Positions 1 through 13,300 of a stretch of DNA of 64,000 bases are shown here, piece after piece. Each line of letters begins with the position of its first letter. The first letter of the stretch is position 1. The translations under genes and the position numbers were made by a program. Source of the DNA: Varroa destructor (Eukaryota > Arthropoda > Arachnida > Mesostigmata > Varroidae); assembly GCF_002443255.2 (NCBI RefSeq), contig NW_019211455.1, positions 5,748,597 through 5,812,596 on the forward strand, given 5' to 3'. The notes under the pieces are model-generated. The model did not search any database, was not told the DNA's origin, and saw only the letters and a list, made by a program, of their open reading frames with translations.

Positions 1-1990
1 ACCTGCTATATTTTGACAATTCTTCTATGCATCATCATTGTGCTGGGCGTGGATCGAGCACTCTATCAGATTCGATGGCTTACAGGGGTAGGTTAAGAAG
101 CAACTGGCTGACATGCTGACAACGTTTATTTACTGCTACACGATGCCTGCCAAACCGCCTGAGTTATTTTGCCTCATATAGAATCTTTTAGTAGAACCAC
201 TTTTGATGGAACGAAGTTTCAATAAATGCTGATGGAAAATTTAAGAAGCTCTAATGAATAAAAAGTTGTAATAATGTCGATCTAGTGATTCGATGACTTG
301 AACGTAACCGAATATAAGCACCCTTGAAAAAACATCAATTTTTTTCTACGTGTACTGATTTTTCTTAATTATCAAATATACTTTCCAATTGAACACTTAT
401 TATTCATTTGAAATATAACCGATTATTATATTATCTGATAATCTATTTTAGGAACTTATTTATACCGCCATTGCAGCGGTGTGCTTCGCCTTAGCATCAA
501 TTGTTCTTCTAGCTGACATCAGTTCTTACGACTGGCCTGGAAGGGACTACAGGACTATTCGCGACCAATACATCGCTGCCGGAGTAAGCTGAGCTAAATA
601 CCTAAGGGCGGAACATAGACACTAAAAGGCAAAGGGCAGGCCTGATTTATGATATAGCAGCATGGCAATTAAAAATTACGGGAATACAAACCTTGCTAAT
701 CTGGTATCTTGACAACCGTAACACCAGTGGACGATCAATAACTAAATGGTAATTAGTTTCATTGATCTATTCGCTGCTACCGAGCATCATCGTCATCATC
801 AAGCTGCTTGTTAGTGCCGTGCGTACGCCCATCTTTACGATGACAAAAGTCCCGTTCCGAATCTGACTGGCAAAAAAAGGTGTCGTTTCATTGAGCTCAT
901 CTGTACACTGTCTTAATTGCTTGACACTAAGTTTTGTTTACATTCAACCTAATGTTGATATTTACAACCTAATGGTGCCCCAAGTTGTAGAGCTGTATAG
1001 GAGTTATCCACTCCATATCAGACCGAGTTGAATAGAAATAGTATGAAGAAAAAGGGGAAGTACCTGTAAAAGGAGCAGGTAGAGACGAACCGTGAAGCAG
1101 GGTCCTCGTGCAACGGTAGGTTAAATTAGCCACTGCAGAGAACTTTGTTGGAAATTCTGATCTTATCAAGCTAACCTCATACTACCGTAGACATTATTCT
1201 TGTTGCAAAAAAGACACTATTCCGTCACTGAGCGCCCTTCGATACCGCCTTCCCCAAACGCCTTCGTTGTTTCTAGTTGGGCGGTATGTTTCCGTTCAGT
1301 TCTAAGGGAACTGCGGATTCACAGAGGAGCGCTGAGGAGTGCGTAAATCACATTCACCATTTTCATATTCACCATCAGCGAGGTAAATTATTGAAAATCC
1401 ATTCAATGCCATCAAGGTCCTCTTCGATGAATTCTGATAACAACGATAATCATATATAGGCTATTCATATCGGAATTATTCACTTACTTTTAAATCGTGT
1501 ACTTTATACCAGAATGGCCGCTCTACCTAGATGAACCTTCCTCAAATGAACGACCACAGCGTGTTTTCTTGACAGTTGTGACGGTAACCACTCATATATA
1601 TATATATATATGTCCTTCTCTGAGAAATCAACAAATGTCCCTAACCGGGGACATTTGTTGTCATTGGACATTGTTTTCTGTCCTGACAAATGACGGAATC
1701 AATTGCGAATCGGACGTGGAACGTCATTAATGTTGTAATAGAGTTCTGGTCATATGTCAGATGCTAAAGTAGTTCGTAGCAATATGTTTATTTGGTATTG
1801 TTTTCACTGCAACTTACTTTTAGACTTGTATGGACATCATGTTAACTTGATGCGTATTTTGGTTTTGCAATTTTTTCAGATCTTTGGACTGGTACAAGCA
1901 TGTCTATATGGATTCGGTTTGTTTTTGTTGTTCATCGAATGGAAAGCAATGAGACCGGTGCCTCCACCTAGAACTGTTACCACCAACTAA
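1..1990 (+). CDS. MARVEL-like four-helix membrane protein, 3' part (three exons)
   Basis: Coding segments are 1-87, 452-583 and 1880-1990, all joined in phase 0; the donors read gtaggt and gtaagc, and the acceptors follow ttttag and ttttttcag. Together they give 109 residues ending at a TAA. Three hydrophobic helices are visible: about residues 3-18 (CYILTILLCIIIVLGV), 31-51 and 74-95 (IFGLVQACLYGFGLFLLF). A short loop with YDWPGRDY lies between the last two, followed by a proline-rich cytoplasmic tail (RPVPPPRT). The missing first helix would lie upstream of the window. Helix spacing, a basic residue right after the last helix and the small size resemble MARVEL/CMTM-type vesicle and junction proteins; the family call is inference from topology, not from a diagnostic motif. 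Other four-helix families (synaptogyrin-like, claudin-like) remain possible. The gene is 5'-truncated by the window edge. Confidence 0.6.
1592..1612. repeat. AT dinucleotide microsatellite
   Basis: About ten alternating AT units, lying in an intron. Confidence 0.8.
1629..1660. repeat. Perfect 13-bp inverted repeat with 6-nt loop
   Basis: caacaaatgtccc at 1629-1641 is the exact reverse complement of 1648-1660, with loop taaccg. It lies in an intron of the MARVEL-like gene, and its function is unknown. Confidence 0.75.
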
Positions 1991-2203
1991 AGTACCCACC
2001 CGTCGCTGACCTCCATTGAGACGCACGATCACAACTGTCGTAGAAATATGTAACCCCAAGAGCAATAATAACAATGCTGCTCGGGGTCGTATTGTTTATC
2101 TTTAATTTTTATAACTTATGTAGGTAAATGAAAGCTATTTAAACATAATGAGTTCTCGCGGTGGCATGGTGTTATTGTATTACCCATTTAAGTGCCTATT
2201 TAA

Positions 2204-2389
2204 CTCAAAGACACGCTCGAAGCCCGACATCGAGACGGTTTGTTTTGTGCTGAAAGCCAGCCATTGGAAGCAATGCTTACCAACCGTACCGGACGTGAAC
2301 TCGATAAGTTTCTTCTACTTGAACATGAAGAAGAAGAAATGTACGACGAATACTCTGAACGACTTCACGGCAAAGGTGACCCGCGATAA
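2204..2389 (+). CDS. Unassigned open segment, acidic C-terminus
   Basis: An open frame of 61 codons runs from just after an in-frame TAA (2201-2203) to TAA 2387-2389. Its composition is protein-like: after ATG at 2273 it reads MLTNRTGRELDKFLLLEHEE, then a Glu-rich stretch, YDEYSERLH and a basic end. A possible acceptor (aactcaaag) ends at 2210. It lies 214 bp past the stop of the MARVEL-like gene and before a possible poly(A) signal. It may therefore be an alternative last exon, an unrelated exon, or chance open sequence in a 3' UTR. I do not recognise the protein. Confidence 0.25.
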   Translation, partial: LKDTLEARHRDGLFCAESQPLEAMLTNRTGRELDKFLLLEHEEEEMYDEYSERLHGKGDPR

Positions 2390-2645
2390 ATAGAAATGTA
2401 TCTGTTGCTGGTGTACGAAATCTCTACAAGGTAGTCAACGAAGTGACTACATGTCCTATAGTTGGAGTTCTCCACGGATCGGTCAGTATAAGAAGTAAAA
2501 ACTATATAAATATAGAAAAGTAAAAATCACGCATTGATGCCAAACTGGACATCGTTAATAATGCATTTTTAAAATAGCTCCTAGTAGTCAATTGTGTCTT
2601 CGGGAGGTAGCCAAATCGCTACGGTTGTATATAGATTTAGCGCAT

Positions 2646-2651
2646 AATAAA
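2646..2651 (+). promoter_or_regulatory. Possible poly(A) signal AATAAA
   Basis: A canonical hexamer about 650 nt after the stop codon of the MARVEL-like gene. It is a plausible 3' end, but AATAAA is frequent in DNA this AT-rich. Confidence 0.3.
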
Positions 2652-3814
2652 CCTAAAAATGTAAAATACGTTACTTAGTTTCGATTGAACATCTAGATAA
2701 TTACCGTAGAGTTTGATTATTTAAGCTTAAAGGTCAATCTTGGTACATTTGAAATGATACATATTCAACAGGAACAAAACCATAGTGGGCCACAGGATTG
2801 ACACGTGGCAACAACCGGTACGGTTTCGTGCTAGAGAAACCATTTAATGTGCATTAAAATGAAGATGATTCAAGACCATAAATCATACTAAGCTTCATGA
2901 TAGTTCTGATCTCCGTAGTATGTATCTTGGCACAGATCCCATCTCCCATACACATTGTTACTTGTAAATATATCGTTCAATTCCAATTAACGCCTAACAT
3001 CTAACAGTCGAATAGGGGGTGATTTTCGCAGCTAAGTTACTTGTTGGGACTGACTTCAAATCATCTATGCTATCTTCACTTGTCAGAGTGGATGTGGTTT
3101 GTATGTACCTGAATTGTACGAATATATTGTTGTATAATTAACGTTTTGCAACTAGAAATGGAAAGTCCATTAACGATGGGTGCGGTATAACTCAACGACA
3201 ATTTTTGCTATCATTACCTAAGGGGATAGGGGCGATTGCGTCCATGTAGCCCAACGGACAAGGTCTTTCATCGATTTATCCGCTACAGTTGACTTTCTTT
3301 TCTTTTGCGTACGGATCATATGTTAGGAACAAACGGTTAATTTGGTACTAATAGAGTAAAGTAGGATAAAAAGGAACCATAGGAATACATTGTTTCATAG
3401 AAGCGGCGATAATATGAGTAGAAACCAGGCTAGAACCAAATGACGCACGGTATCAATATCCATTATATCACAAGTTATATATTTGCGTCGTACAAATTAT
3501 TGACGATTATTGACGGTTGGATTTAAACCTTCTTGGCCATAAGCTTGTTGCTTGCTCTTTGCTTGAGAGACGATATATAACACGCTTTCGTCCAAATCTT
3601 GTACTTCATAGTTCTTAGAGTGTCCGTACTCTGCCATGCTCTAGAGCACAATGTCTGTTTTCGGTAAACTAAGCAGAAAAGGTTTTCCTTTTTATCGTCC
3701 TGACCCAATGATAATCCCGCAGAGATTAACGTCACCCTTCCTCGGTCTATCTGGAGGTTAACACTTGAAGCGTGCCCACCTACTCTTAGCTAGCCAAGTT
3801 TACATGTCTTACAG

Positions 3815-4093
3815 GAATCCCATAGGCATCCCAGCCCATGAAGACAGGTGTTCATTCTTTCGGAAGAACGAAGAAAATGAGATAGTGCAGCATGTGAGTA
3901 GATTAATAAACATACGAGTACACTTGATCAAAATGCTAATTCACAAGGCGGTACGTTAAAATTGAGGAAAACTTTGATGCTCTACCTATGCCTCTATCTG
4001 CCGCTGCAGAGGAAAGCCAGTACGTCCTAGCACAAAGTAACGAATTCGTCATGGCCCATAAAACACTGCGCCGTTTTCGTGATCTGAGCGGAG
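3815..4093 (+). CDS. Two candidate coding exons of an unrecognised gene
   Basis: The first exon-like piece is 3815-3893: acceptor atgtcttacag, donor CAT|gtgagt, 26 codons reading NPIGIPAHEDRCSFFRKNEE and then NEIVQH. A 73-nt putative intron follows, and the frame resumes in phase 0 at 3967 (acceptor ttgag) to 4093, 42 codons including ESQYVLAQSNEFVMAHKTLR, with donor GGAG|gtcagt leaving one base. An alternative acceptor (ctgcag, exon from 4010) is stronger but is not in phase with the first piece. Both pieces look like soluble protein. I do not recognise a family. The phase fits the candidate exon at 14198-14262, which would imply a 10-kb intron. Confidence 0.3.
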
Positions 4094-7000
4094 GTCAGTT
4101 ACCATCTAGTCTTTCCGCACCGAATTTACTCCCAGCAAAGTTTAGAACTTTTTAGGTCCCGAAATCTAATGTTTACGTTATTGCCAGTTTTCACGCGGCC
4201 TGTAAAATATCTGGAAAAAAACACTATGAGATAAACGGAAGATGCCCAATAGAGTTCAGATTAAAATGGCCCGAAAATTGATCAAAATGGTTCGAGAAGC
4301 CATTTCCAATACATACAGCTCATTGCTACGGTAATTAACAGTAGTTCTAGGAAGGAACTATATATTAACTGTCAACTGAGTCCTTCAGATGAGTTAATGC
4401 TTCTTTGCATCCTTTTTTTTCTTGGCTCTTTTGTGTGGAACCATGTGGCACAGGGAAATAAATGAGTTTCGAACGAGGTTGGATTGCTCTTTGTTGCTGC
4501 CAAACAGCCCAAAGATTCCTTTTCAGTCGGTCAGTATATCAGTCCAGCAGAAAACCAGACCAGTTTTCTCCTTTACAATATTGATCTATGTAAACAAATA
4601 TACTATGCATAATATAAACCTGTTTGGAGCGAAAATATTGCATATATCCCACAAAGAAACGCTCGAACTGAACAAACCACAATTCAAAGAGGATTCGTTT
4701 TGATGTTAAAGCAAACAGACAATTAATAGAAATTGGCACAAAAACTCCCATTGGACGAGAATCCTTTGCAGATTGATACGCATTGCGTTCTAGTCATCTT
4801 CAACTAAAAAAATTGTCTGTACTTCTTAGATCCAATTGTTGAAAAGATTTTTTAATTTTCGCTTCGATCCGAGAAGTGCAGGAAGTACTATTTGAATTAT
4901 TCCCTTTCTTTCATGTCAATCATTGATCAAAATTATCGAGCTAAATCAGTCATTGAAAGCGAACATTGTTTGAAACAGCAGTGAGTTTTAGCTGCGGGTT
5001 AAAAGGACTAAGCATATTTGCATCTAATCGGTGTATATTGGCAACAGCAAGGCGTCTTCTTATAAAACTTCGAAACATATAAGATACTTTAAATTCAAAG
5101 CTAGGCCTAATGCAAGGGCAGCAGCGGATTTTAGGCTTGAAACACTTGGAGCCTTGTATGCACTTTGACCTCACTCATGTTTTGGGCGTTAAAAATATTG
5201 ACCTTCTTGCTCAACCTATTTGATGTGGCCAGTAAGGCAATGCCTTTATGTTAATTTCACTTAACGCAAAAACCTTGGCTTATAATAATCTTTAGCTAAC
5301 TTGACCAGAATTAAATGTTTCGTTTGGTAAGTCTGAACTTTTTTTTTTGTTTGAAAAGTTTCAGTCAAATCAATAGGTCAAATAAGTCAAATCAAATAAA
5401 TCAAAGGTTACTTTCGTAATCAATAATTAAGCTAAATAAAAAAACTTCCTTTCGGACCTTTACGCCCATATACGCTAACTATGACGAACCCAAAGGTATC
5501 CGACCGCGTCGACGATACAGACGCTTGAACCGGATTCTCTTTTCCGTGCGATATTCAGTGTTATTCAATGCAATGGCGTACTGGATAGTCCTTTTATAAA
5601 CTCTGTTTTCACCTGTTGAGTCGACTTTTTATAACAAGTGTGAGAAAATTTAAGGACTCGATACATGTCGTGTGCGCAGAGAAGGTGCAACCAGGATCGA
5701 ATTATGTCCTATTTCGCATTAGCAGTGAAAATAGTCTATTGGCCAGAAATCGTTTGAACACTCGCCATTATTCACTGACATTCGCGTTATTTGTTGAGGT
5801 GTACAACACTGAAGGCATCCATATTTCTAAGATAATTGTGCTAGTTTTGCTCGACATTTGTCAAAAGATTACGTTCGAGCACAAAATAGTAAAAGCGATT
5901 TCACTGAAGCTCATTATAATTGAATTATCAAATCAATCGGACGAGGTGCCTCAGAAGTCTAAAGAGGGGGCAATGTTGATCAGAGTAAAAACATCACAGA
6001 TTTTGGTGTTCTCAGAAAATGCACGATGACCCATATATTGTGTGAAATGGCCTAAAAGAATCTATGTGTGTATAGTCGGAAACGTAATGGATTTTGTGCC
6101 TCACCTAAACGTATCAATGTTCAAATAAGTATCATTTTCTATATATGCTATGAATGCAGGATAGGCGCCAGAAATATATAGAGGCCGGCACGAACGTATG
6201 CTACCAGTGAATGGCAACCCTTCAATAACAACCCACCTATATTCCCTCTATGGAGGCTGAGATGGGAAGCATTTCATTAAGGGGGGTCATACTATTTTAT
6301 GGTTAGCCAACATGACATAAACGGTTTAAATCAACGCCACCAGAATTACTCATTTGGCTCTTTTCCTGGGTTGTAATAACTACAACATACTGATCAAGTT
6401 GAAAACCTATGGGTTTCGTCTGACAGAGTGCGTTGCAGCACCCCGTTGGCAGGAGACGAAAACGTGCGTCGTGCAAACAACACCTTTAGAGAGTATAATA
6501 GGCATAGTTCCTATGTAAAACTGTAAGCTTGTCGATACTCAGAAAATAAATTGAAATTATTATTAAATGAGAATACTACCAAAAAGTCTATAAATAAATA
6601 TCTGGCCGGACCGCAGTATGTTTAGGGAACAAATGATAACTCGCAAAGCAAAAGCGTGAGCAGCGCCTGCAGATAGCTTTATACGGCTATCGATAAATAC
6701 TTATCGACGCAACTGATAGCACGCTCGATTGCCCTTGATTGTTTGATTATATGATGCTCTTCATATTATACGCATTTGATATGAAAAGATTATAAATAGC
6801 TAATACTGGATGATAACTAGCGCTTGCAAAGGAACGCCTACTATTGCGCTACCTCCTCGTTTATTCTATTGTACATTTTTTCATTAATACATGAGACTCA
6901 GCGCTATGTTCGCCACTCAATACCCATGTTCCTCCCTTCACCCCCCACCCCTTATTCTACCGTATTTGCAAAAATTCTCCGTATGAAATAACAACCACAG

Positions 7001-10000
7001 TTTGTATGAGTGATTTTCGTTTCCATCGCGTTTTTCGGTCTTTCTTCTGTCTTATTGTTACGTTTTACCTTTAGTCACTTCTAGTGTGTTTTTTTTCTTC
7101 CATTTTGCCATTTGCTTGCTACGCTTTTCTTTTCTCGTAAGAGAAAACCTGAAAGCAAAAGGAAGATGTAGATGTCGATTGCCTACGTTATCACAACTAA
7201 TTCCGTCCCTAAGGCCTCGTTCTCATCTCAGGAGAGGTTCGTTACCGTCCGTTCACAAAAAGAAGGCGGAAAAAACGTCTATGAAGAAAATAGTTACCGG
7301 CTGCTTTTTCGCCCGAACCGGCGGCTCTCAGCTAGTTCCATTTTGTCTGTTCTGCATTCAAGAAGATCTCGTTCGCTACATTTGCAGGCAGTTGAGCACA
7401 GCTCTCAGATGTACAGCTCGATTAGGAAGATGACACAGGCTGATAACAAGGAAAAAGGCAATGGCAACAGTGTTTTCCAATGGTGGACGCAGTGGATTCT
7501 CTAGCCTGTAGCTTCGCTTGTCCATTCCTAAGTGCCTGCGCTTAATATATGCTTTATCCTTCTATTGACAGGACATAGCTACTTTTTTTACTATCGATAT
7601 TTAGCAATTTTGATTTACTATCAGTACGTTTCGTAATAGACACGTACGCACAGAGTGACCAGACTCATTATATTACGTCTAATAAAACGTGATTGCAAAC
7701 GTAAGCTTATCTTACTATTGTAGTTGCGGCGCATTGTGGATATAGTAAATATTATACAGGAGAACGCAGGAGACGCACAGCAGTTCGAAACATGGACATC
7801 CCGTTCATCTCGCAGATTTATCATTTCAATGTTCCAAAACGAAAATCCAAGAATTCTGTACCAGTTGACTTTTTAGACGTATGCTAATCGTAATACACAA
7901 GCTTGCACCGCTCACTGCCACAATGCTATATTCACGATTGCTACATTCGTCGGAGTAGGAAACTAATTTTTTTCCTTTATTCATACGCGGGCAATTCGAC
8001 AAGCAGTCTCAGTTTGAATTTTCTAATTTCGCTTATTTTGATTGTCTCTTAGAACAAAACAAACTTGGCTTGTTGCCTAGCAACTAGGCTAGTAAGTGAT
8101 TCCATTTTGGTAGCCCCCGCGCGCCAACGCCTGTGCGCGAGCCCACCCGTGTAGTCCTAGCAGCTTTCTAAGTCCCCTGGCTAAGTAAAATCAATCTGTT
8201 GGACGCATTCGTACCTCGGATCCGTGAACGTGTTTTTTGTCGGACCCTTCTGTCGAGCGGCTGAGCGCCGCTGGTATTTCTGTCCGACTCACAGTGAAGC
8301 TTGAGGCTTGCCGGCATTTGAAATCGAGCCTTTTTCAACTAACAATGATATATTAGCGTAGAAATTTGCCAGCCTAAGTTTCAGATAAAAACGATTTCTC
8401 GTTATCGGCGTCTTCCTCTATGTCTCGCTATGGTTACGTTATTGATTTTGCTATTGTGTACCCCTCAAAGCTCATTATACAGTATATCGATAATCATAAA
8501 TGAGCACGGAATCTACAAATAATCTGTGCACGATGACTCAATTTGGCTTGTTTTTTGGCTGGATCAGATACATTTTTCCAAGAACAGTATTTATTTTCGA
8601 GTGATTTTAGATTTTTAGAGCTGATAATATCGGTTTAGGGCGAATCTTAACGTCAGATGGTGACTGCCTTCGGGTATAAACATTTTGTCGAATAATCACA
8701 ATAAGAAAGTCAGCTTAGCAAAACTACAATGTGTAATGAGAACCATTGATACAACAACAGCGTCCACCCATTCCAATATGAACAACTTTGTTTGGCAGCA
8801 GTTTTGTACGCCCATCATACCATGAGGCATAGCTATGAACCGTCTGCGTAACGGCGTTGCTTTGTTCTCGCCTGAGCTGTATAGCTATTTAGTATAACTG
8901 ATTTTTTTGCACTGATTCTGCCTAGGCAATGTTAGAGGCAATCTACTAAACAGTCTATACAAGTGGACATATATTTTTCAAGTCTATCATTTTTCTGTTG
9001 CTAAAGGGTGTACAAAACGTTGAAGAGCCAAGCCGACGGTAATCAAAGGTAAGAACTGGCAGGACACTCGTCTGGCCTAGTGACGTTCATGAACAGGACC
9101 TACTACCAACACTATCACTACAGGCAGATGGCCTTTCTAGTCGGTCAGTTACTGTCAGTGATGGTCGTCTTCGGGTGAACAAGCGCCCGCATATAAGAGC
9201 TGGATAGAAAAATACTGAGGGACACAGGGCGTGAGGTATTCGTCATTTCGGCGAAGCAGTACCCAGGCCTTCGTGTATTACCTTCGCTTTCGCCCTAACA
9301 TTAGAAGTCTACTTAGCTCTTTGATCTTTCTATCAGCGCCTGCTGTATTCTTCCGTCAGGCAGGTGTTTTAGCTTCTACACGTTATTTCCCATTTGGAGA
9401 CGTTCGTAGTTCGATCGCTCCCTTCGAAATCAGCGAAAACACCTCGCGTTGCAAAAACGTTTCTCCCTGTCCGATTTACCACCAAATTCTCTGCCAAATT
9501 GCACAACTTATTGAGTAGATAGGTTCATTCGGAGGTACACAGTTTACAAAGTTAGTATTTGAGTGTTTTGTTAGGTAAATTTTGTGAAGCGATGTTAAAT
9601 ATGTTTGTAACAATATTATTACAGCTGTATATAAAACGAATTTTGATCTAACATAGAATAGAACATAATTGTTAGGAGTATTACACGTATATAACGCGAA
9701 TAGTTACATATCCAGAGTCTGTATTATGAACACGGAACATTTGAAGGGCAGCGTCTTGGGATACTTCCACAACGGTTCCTCGGGCGAGCAGTGTAGAAAG
9801 TATGACCGTTTATTTCGTTTATTTCGACAAAAAACGTTCGTAGAAACACTATTCCTCTTAGACACAAATTGCAATGGCCCTTAGCTATTGTGCATTTAGT
9901 CACACTATGCTCACATGGTAACACAGCTATCGTATAAACCTGGGCCACTATTTCGTGTAACAGACCCCACAGATGGCTTGTGGTATTAATGCTTAACATA

Positions 10001-10246
10001 GCCCTGCTTCGAAATTCGGAAATCGTGTTTCTTTCTCTACCTGTCGTTATTCTTAGCTCGAATATAATAAAGAAGAGTTTTAGTATCGTCGAACATTTGC
10101 CATTCACTTGCCTAGCTCTCAAGTCTTGACACAGCCTAGCAAAAGTCGCAGGAGAACAGAAGAGAGTAGCTCTATAAATCAACCTAATGCTGGATTATTA
10201 TACGTCAATCTCGCAGCTGTTGCTGACGCGACAGCCGCTCTACTAG
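4094..10246. other. Six kilobases without a supportable gene
   Basis: AT-rich DNA with short open frames only. The longest are 5616-6029 and two overlapping frames at 7086-7504, with no family resemblance and no coherent splice signals. A small CpG-rich patch at about 8110-8330 could be an isolated promoter or untranslated exon, but no transcript can be modelled from it. Confidence 0.5.
5364..5406. repeat. Short degenerate TCAAATAA direct repeats
   Basis: Several imperfect copies of gtcaaat / tcaaataa in tandem; simple sequence. Confidence 0.5.
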
Positions 10247-10317
10247 CGATACGAACCGCTGTATCAAGACCCTCCATTCAATGGCACTAAGGCAACCCAG
10301 AAAGAGCCGACGGCAAA
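10247..10317 (+). CDS. Candidate small exon, unrecognised
   Basis: After acceptor ccgctctactag the frame reads 23 codons (RYEPLYQDPPFNGTKATQKE, then PTA) to a donor-like aaa|gtgagt that leaves two bases. If not spliced, it ends AAG TGA, so it could also be a last exon. Its phase does not fit the candidate exon at 14198. The aromatic/proline-rich sequence resembles a cytoplasmic tail, but no family is recognised. Confidence 0.2.
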
Positions 10318-13300
10318 GTGAGTTTACGACAAATCTGTTGGTCCTATTTTAGCCAACCGTTAGTTCAAAGGGGAACTGCAAGCGTCATAAACCTGCCATT
10401 TCGGCCATCTTCACAATGGTAAGGGTTTGAGATTGCCTTTTTAAGCCAACTGTTGATTCGACGAAGTACCGCCGAACACTCTCGTGACGGAAAGATTTTG
10501 TTGCAGTATTAAAGGATAGCTTATTTTGCTACCGTAAAATGCTATTTAGTACACATATTGCTCGCGTAGCAAGCTTCAACTCGCTCACCCATACTGGCAA
10601 CGTTACATACTGAACATTGTTTCTATTTAGTTTTTAGTAAATAGGATTTTTCGCACACAGATGTGATGATTAGACACTACTGCAAAATACGTTTCCCCTG
10701 CATGCGTCTCTGAAAGAAGCTATTTAGCTAACCATGTGGTATTTTTCGTTGCGTATCTTAAGGCCAACGCAAAGGGGCAAGCTCTGTGAAAACCCTGCCT
10801 TGGTACGGATTTAGACGATATCCTGCCTTTGGCTTCCGGCTCGCAGTGTAACAGATGGGATGAGTCGGGACAACGTCTATGGCAATTCACTTGCGGTAGC
10901 TTAAAGTGAACTTATGCCAAATTGGATTCATTTGTGCCCCGCTGTCTTTTGGTTAGCTCTAAACTGGCCCTCCCATTGAATTTGCGCTGGCCCAGTCCCC
11001 TTGTGTCCTCCGCGACATATCCAGTCATGAAAAGGCTGCAATCGAATAGGTCTGCCCTGAAAGGAGCAACTTTCACTCAAGAAGCAGATTGACTGACGAG
11101 CTCTTTTCGGCGGCAAAGGACCACGAAAAGTTATTTCACTAGCCTGGTAGAATTGAAACGGTAAGGCGAGGTCCACTAATATGAATACTTCAAGATAGCG
11201 GAACAGCGTTGACACGCGTTGACACGTGCACAATAATTAGAAAAGGTGCCAATGTTACTTACACAACTCTTAAGAGGGTTGGCAATGAAACATTCTATTG
11301 TAATGTAGGACTGACGTTTGTTTTGGATACGTTGGTCCTTAGAGCAGAAGCCTGGCTAGTAACCATATATTAATTATATAAATATTAAATAACATGACTT
11401 TTACAAATAAGGTTTATTGCTTTTTTCGAATAAAACCTTGGCAGGGTCCCTACTAATATTACGATATGAGCCAACGAAGCATACGTAACGGAAGTGAACC
11501 CACCAATATAATTTGCCGCGTGCAGAGCACTTGGACCGATAGGCTGGTTGGACCTTTTTGTTCGTTGGGCATCTATTATGTGTTTCCATTTAGCCAATGT
11601 ATTTTATTATTGAGTTTTAACAAAAGTTCAAATGATTAATATACGCCTGGGTCGTCACCGCATTTGCCATCACTTTTTTCAATTTATCTTCGGTCTTGCT
11701 TGCACTATGCGCAGAAACAGTTACGAGTTTCTGTCCAGGATGTGATTTTATACTGACCATTGCCGAATAGCGCTAATTGATCTGCGGAATGAGTGCGGTA
11801 AAGAAGAAGGTTAACGACGAAGGAACAGTACGCTAGTTGGGATGCGTCCACCGCTTTTGCGGTAGAGGAAGTTGCTTTGTTTTCTAGCTAAAACGAAGCA
11901 ACTTCCTCGAAACGAAGCAAAGGCCAAATTGAAATATCTTTCCCTTGACCTTATCCGTCTGGCTTTCTACGGTCCTTTCATGCTGGGTCCGTTCTCTCAT
12001 TGAAGGACCATCGAGATGAAATAATGTTTGGCCGCAAGAGACATCGTTCTTTCTTTAGTCCTCCTTGCTGATTATCTCGTCCTCGATTCGACCTTTTCTG
12101 GAATCGTTAGCCAACGACCCACGAGACAGACAAGAAAACACAACGGTCACAATGCAGAACGACGGTAATTTATCTTTACAATGTCTACTAAAAATAGAGT
12201 TTTGTAAACACTGGTGGTGTCAAATCGCCTCATTGAGCAATCACAGTTCCTCAAGGAATCGATACTACTACTCAGCTCTTTATGTCTGGCCAGATGTCCG
12301 ATCAAATGATATCGACTGAATCGTCCACGGCGATTACGCGTTTTGATTGCGATCGGATATGTTGAAAGTGCTGTGACAATAACTACTATTAGGAACTACA
12401 ACTTGCACACACGGCTTTCTTACCCGTAGAGTATTCTTATCCGTAACTAAAACGCTATCATCTGACAACTGTCTTAAATTTCGACACCGTGATGAGTAGC
12501 TCGAAACTAAACTGGGGTTATTTATATGGCTTGAAACATGTACCGAAACCCAGTTAATTTTTGAGATGGGTCTGTGCATTTAAAGGCAATAGCAAACGAA
12601 TCGAATTTAATTCTATGTTGATTATGTAAACGTCGCTTACAGAGAGCAGCGATTAGGTTTAATATCAGGCGTCAGGCAAATCATGTATTAACCTATTTTC
12701 GATACATTGATATGGATTGTATATGTACGTATGTTCTGTGTACTTGTATGCAACGAGCCATTGAAGGAATGGAAATAAGACAAGAGGCCGATGGCCTGTG
12801 GGTACTAGAGCTCATTCATTAATATGCCTACTGAGTACGTTTAGATCGCTTAGCAGTATAGTGAAATAAATGTCTCAAATAAATTTTGCAATATGTATAA
12901 CTTTGCTATGAATCGTCCTATTAGTCGATAAATGAAGGAAAAAGCTAGCAACATTGAACGTCATACAAATATATTCGGGAAGTCTTTATTGTTACAGGAC
13001 ATGATCCTGAACTGATCGAAAACTTACTTCTGTTGTGTGATAAAAAACAAACTTAAACAGAAATATAGAGAGATATATTTGTATAAATCATGTTTCAATT
13101 AGTATAATTCAGCTGTAAGTTTCGAGTCAGGTGATCAAAATGAAGAATTAGAGAAGGATAGAATCGAATTTATTCGATAACTTTCTCCATCCTAGCTCAG
13201 CGGTGAACTTTGTCGAAATGCTCGTATATAAAAATTACGACACGGCGAAGTAGACGTTACTCCCCTACTCACTGAACAGAATACTGTCCTATAAACTTTA

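Larger units (their letters stand above)
584..1879 (+). other. Second visible intron of the MARVEL-like gene
   Basis: This 1,296-nt intron starts gtaagct and ends ttttttcag. It holds an (AT)n run at 1592-1612 and a perfect 13-bp hairpin at 1629-1660. I see no nested gene; small open frames here lack exon signals. Confidence 0.6.

Noticed and set aside
5616..6029. 137-codon plus-strand open frame
   Set aside because: It lacks an ATG at its stated beginning, a family match and splice context.
7086..7504. Two overlapping plus-strand frames of 110-115 codons
   Set aside because: Both frames are open over the same DNA, neither shows a motif, and no exon boundaries fit; likely chance.
9724..10182. 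152-codon minus-strand open frame
   Set aside because: It does not begin with ATG, has no splice signals, no family resemblance, and an erratic composition for a protein.
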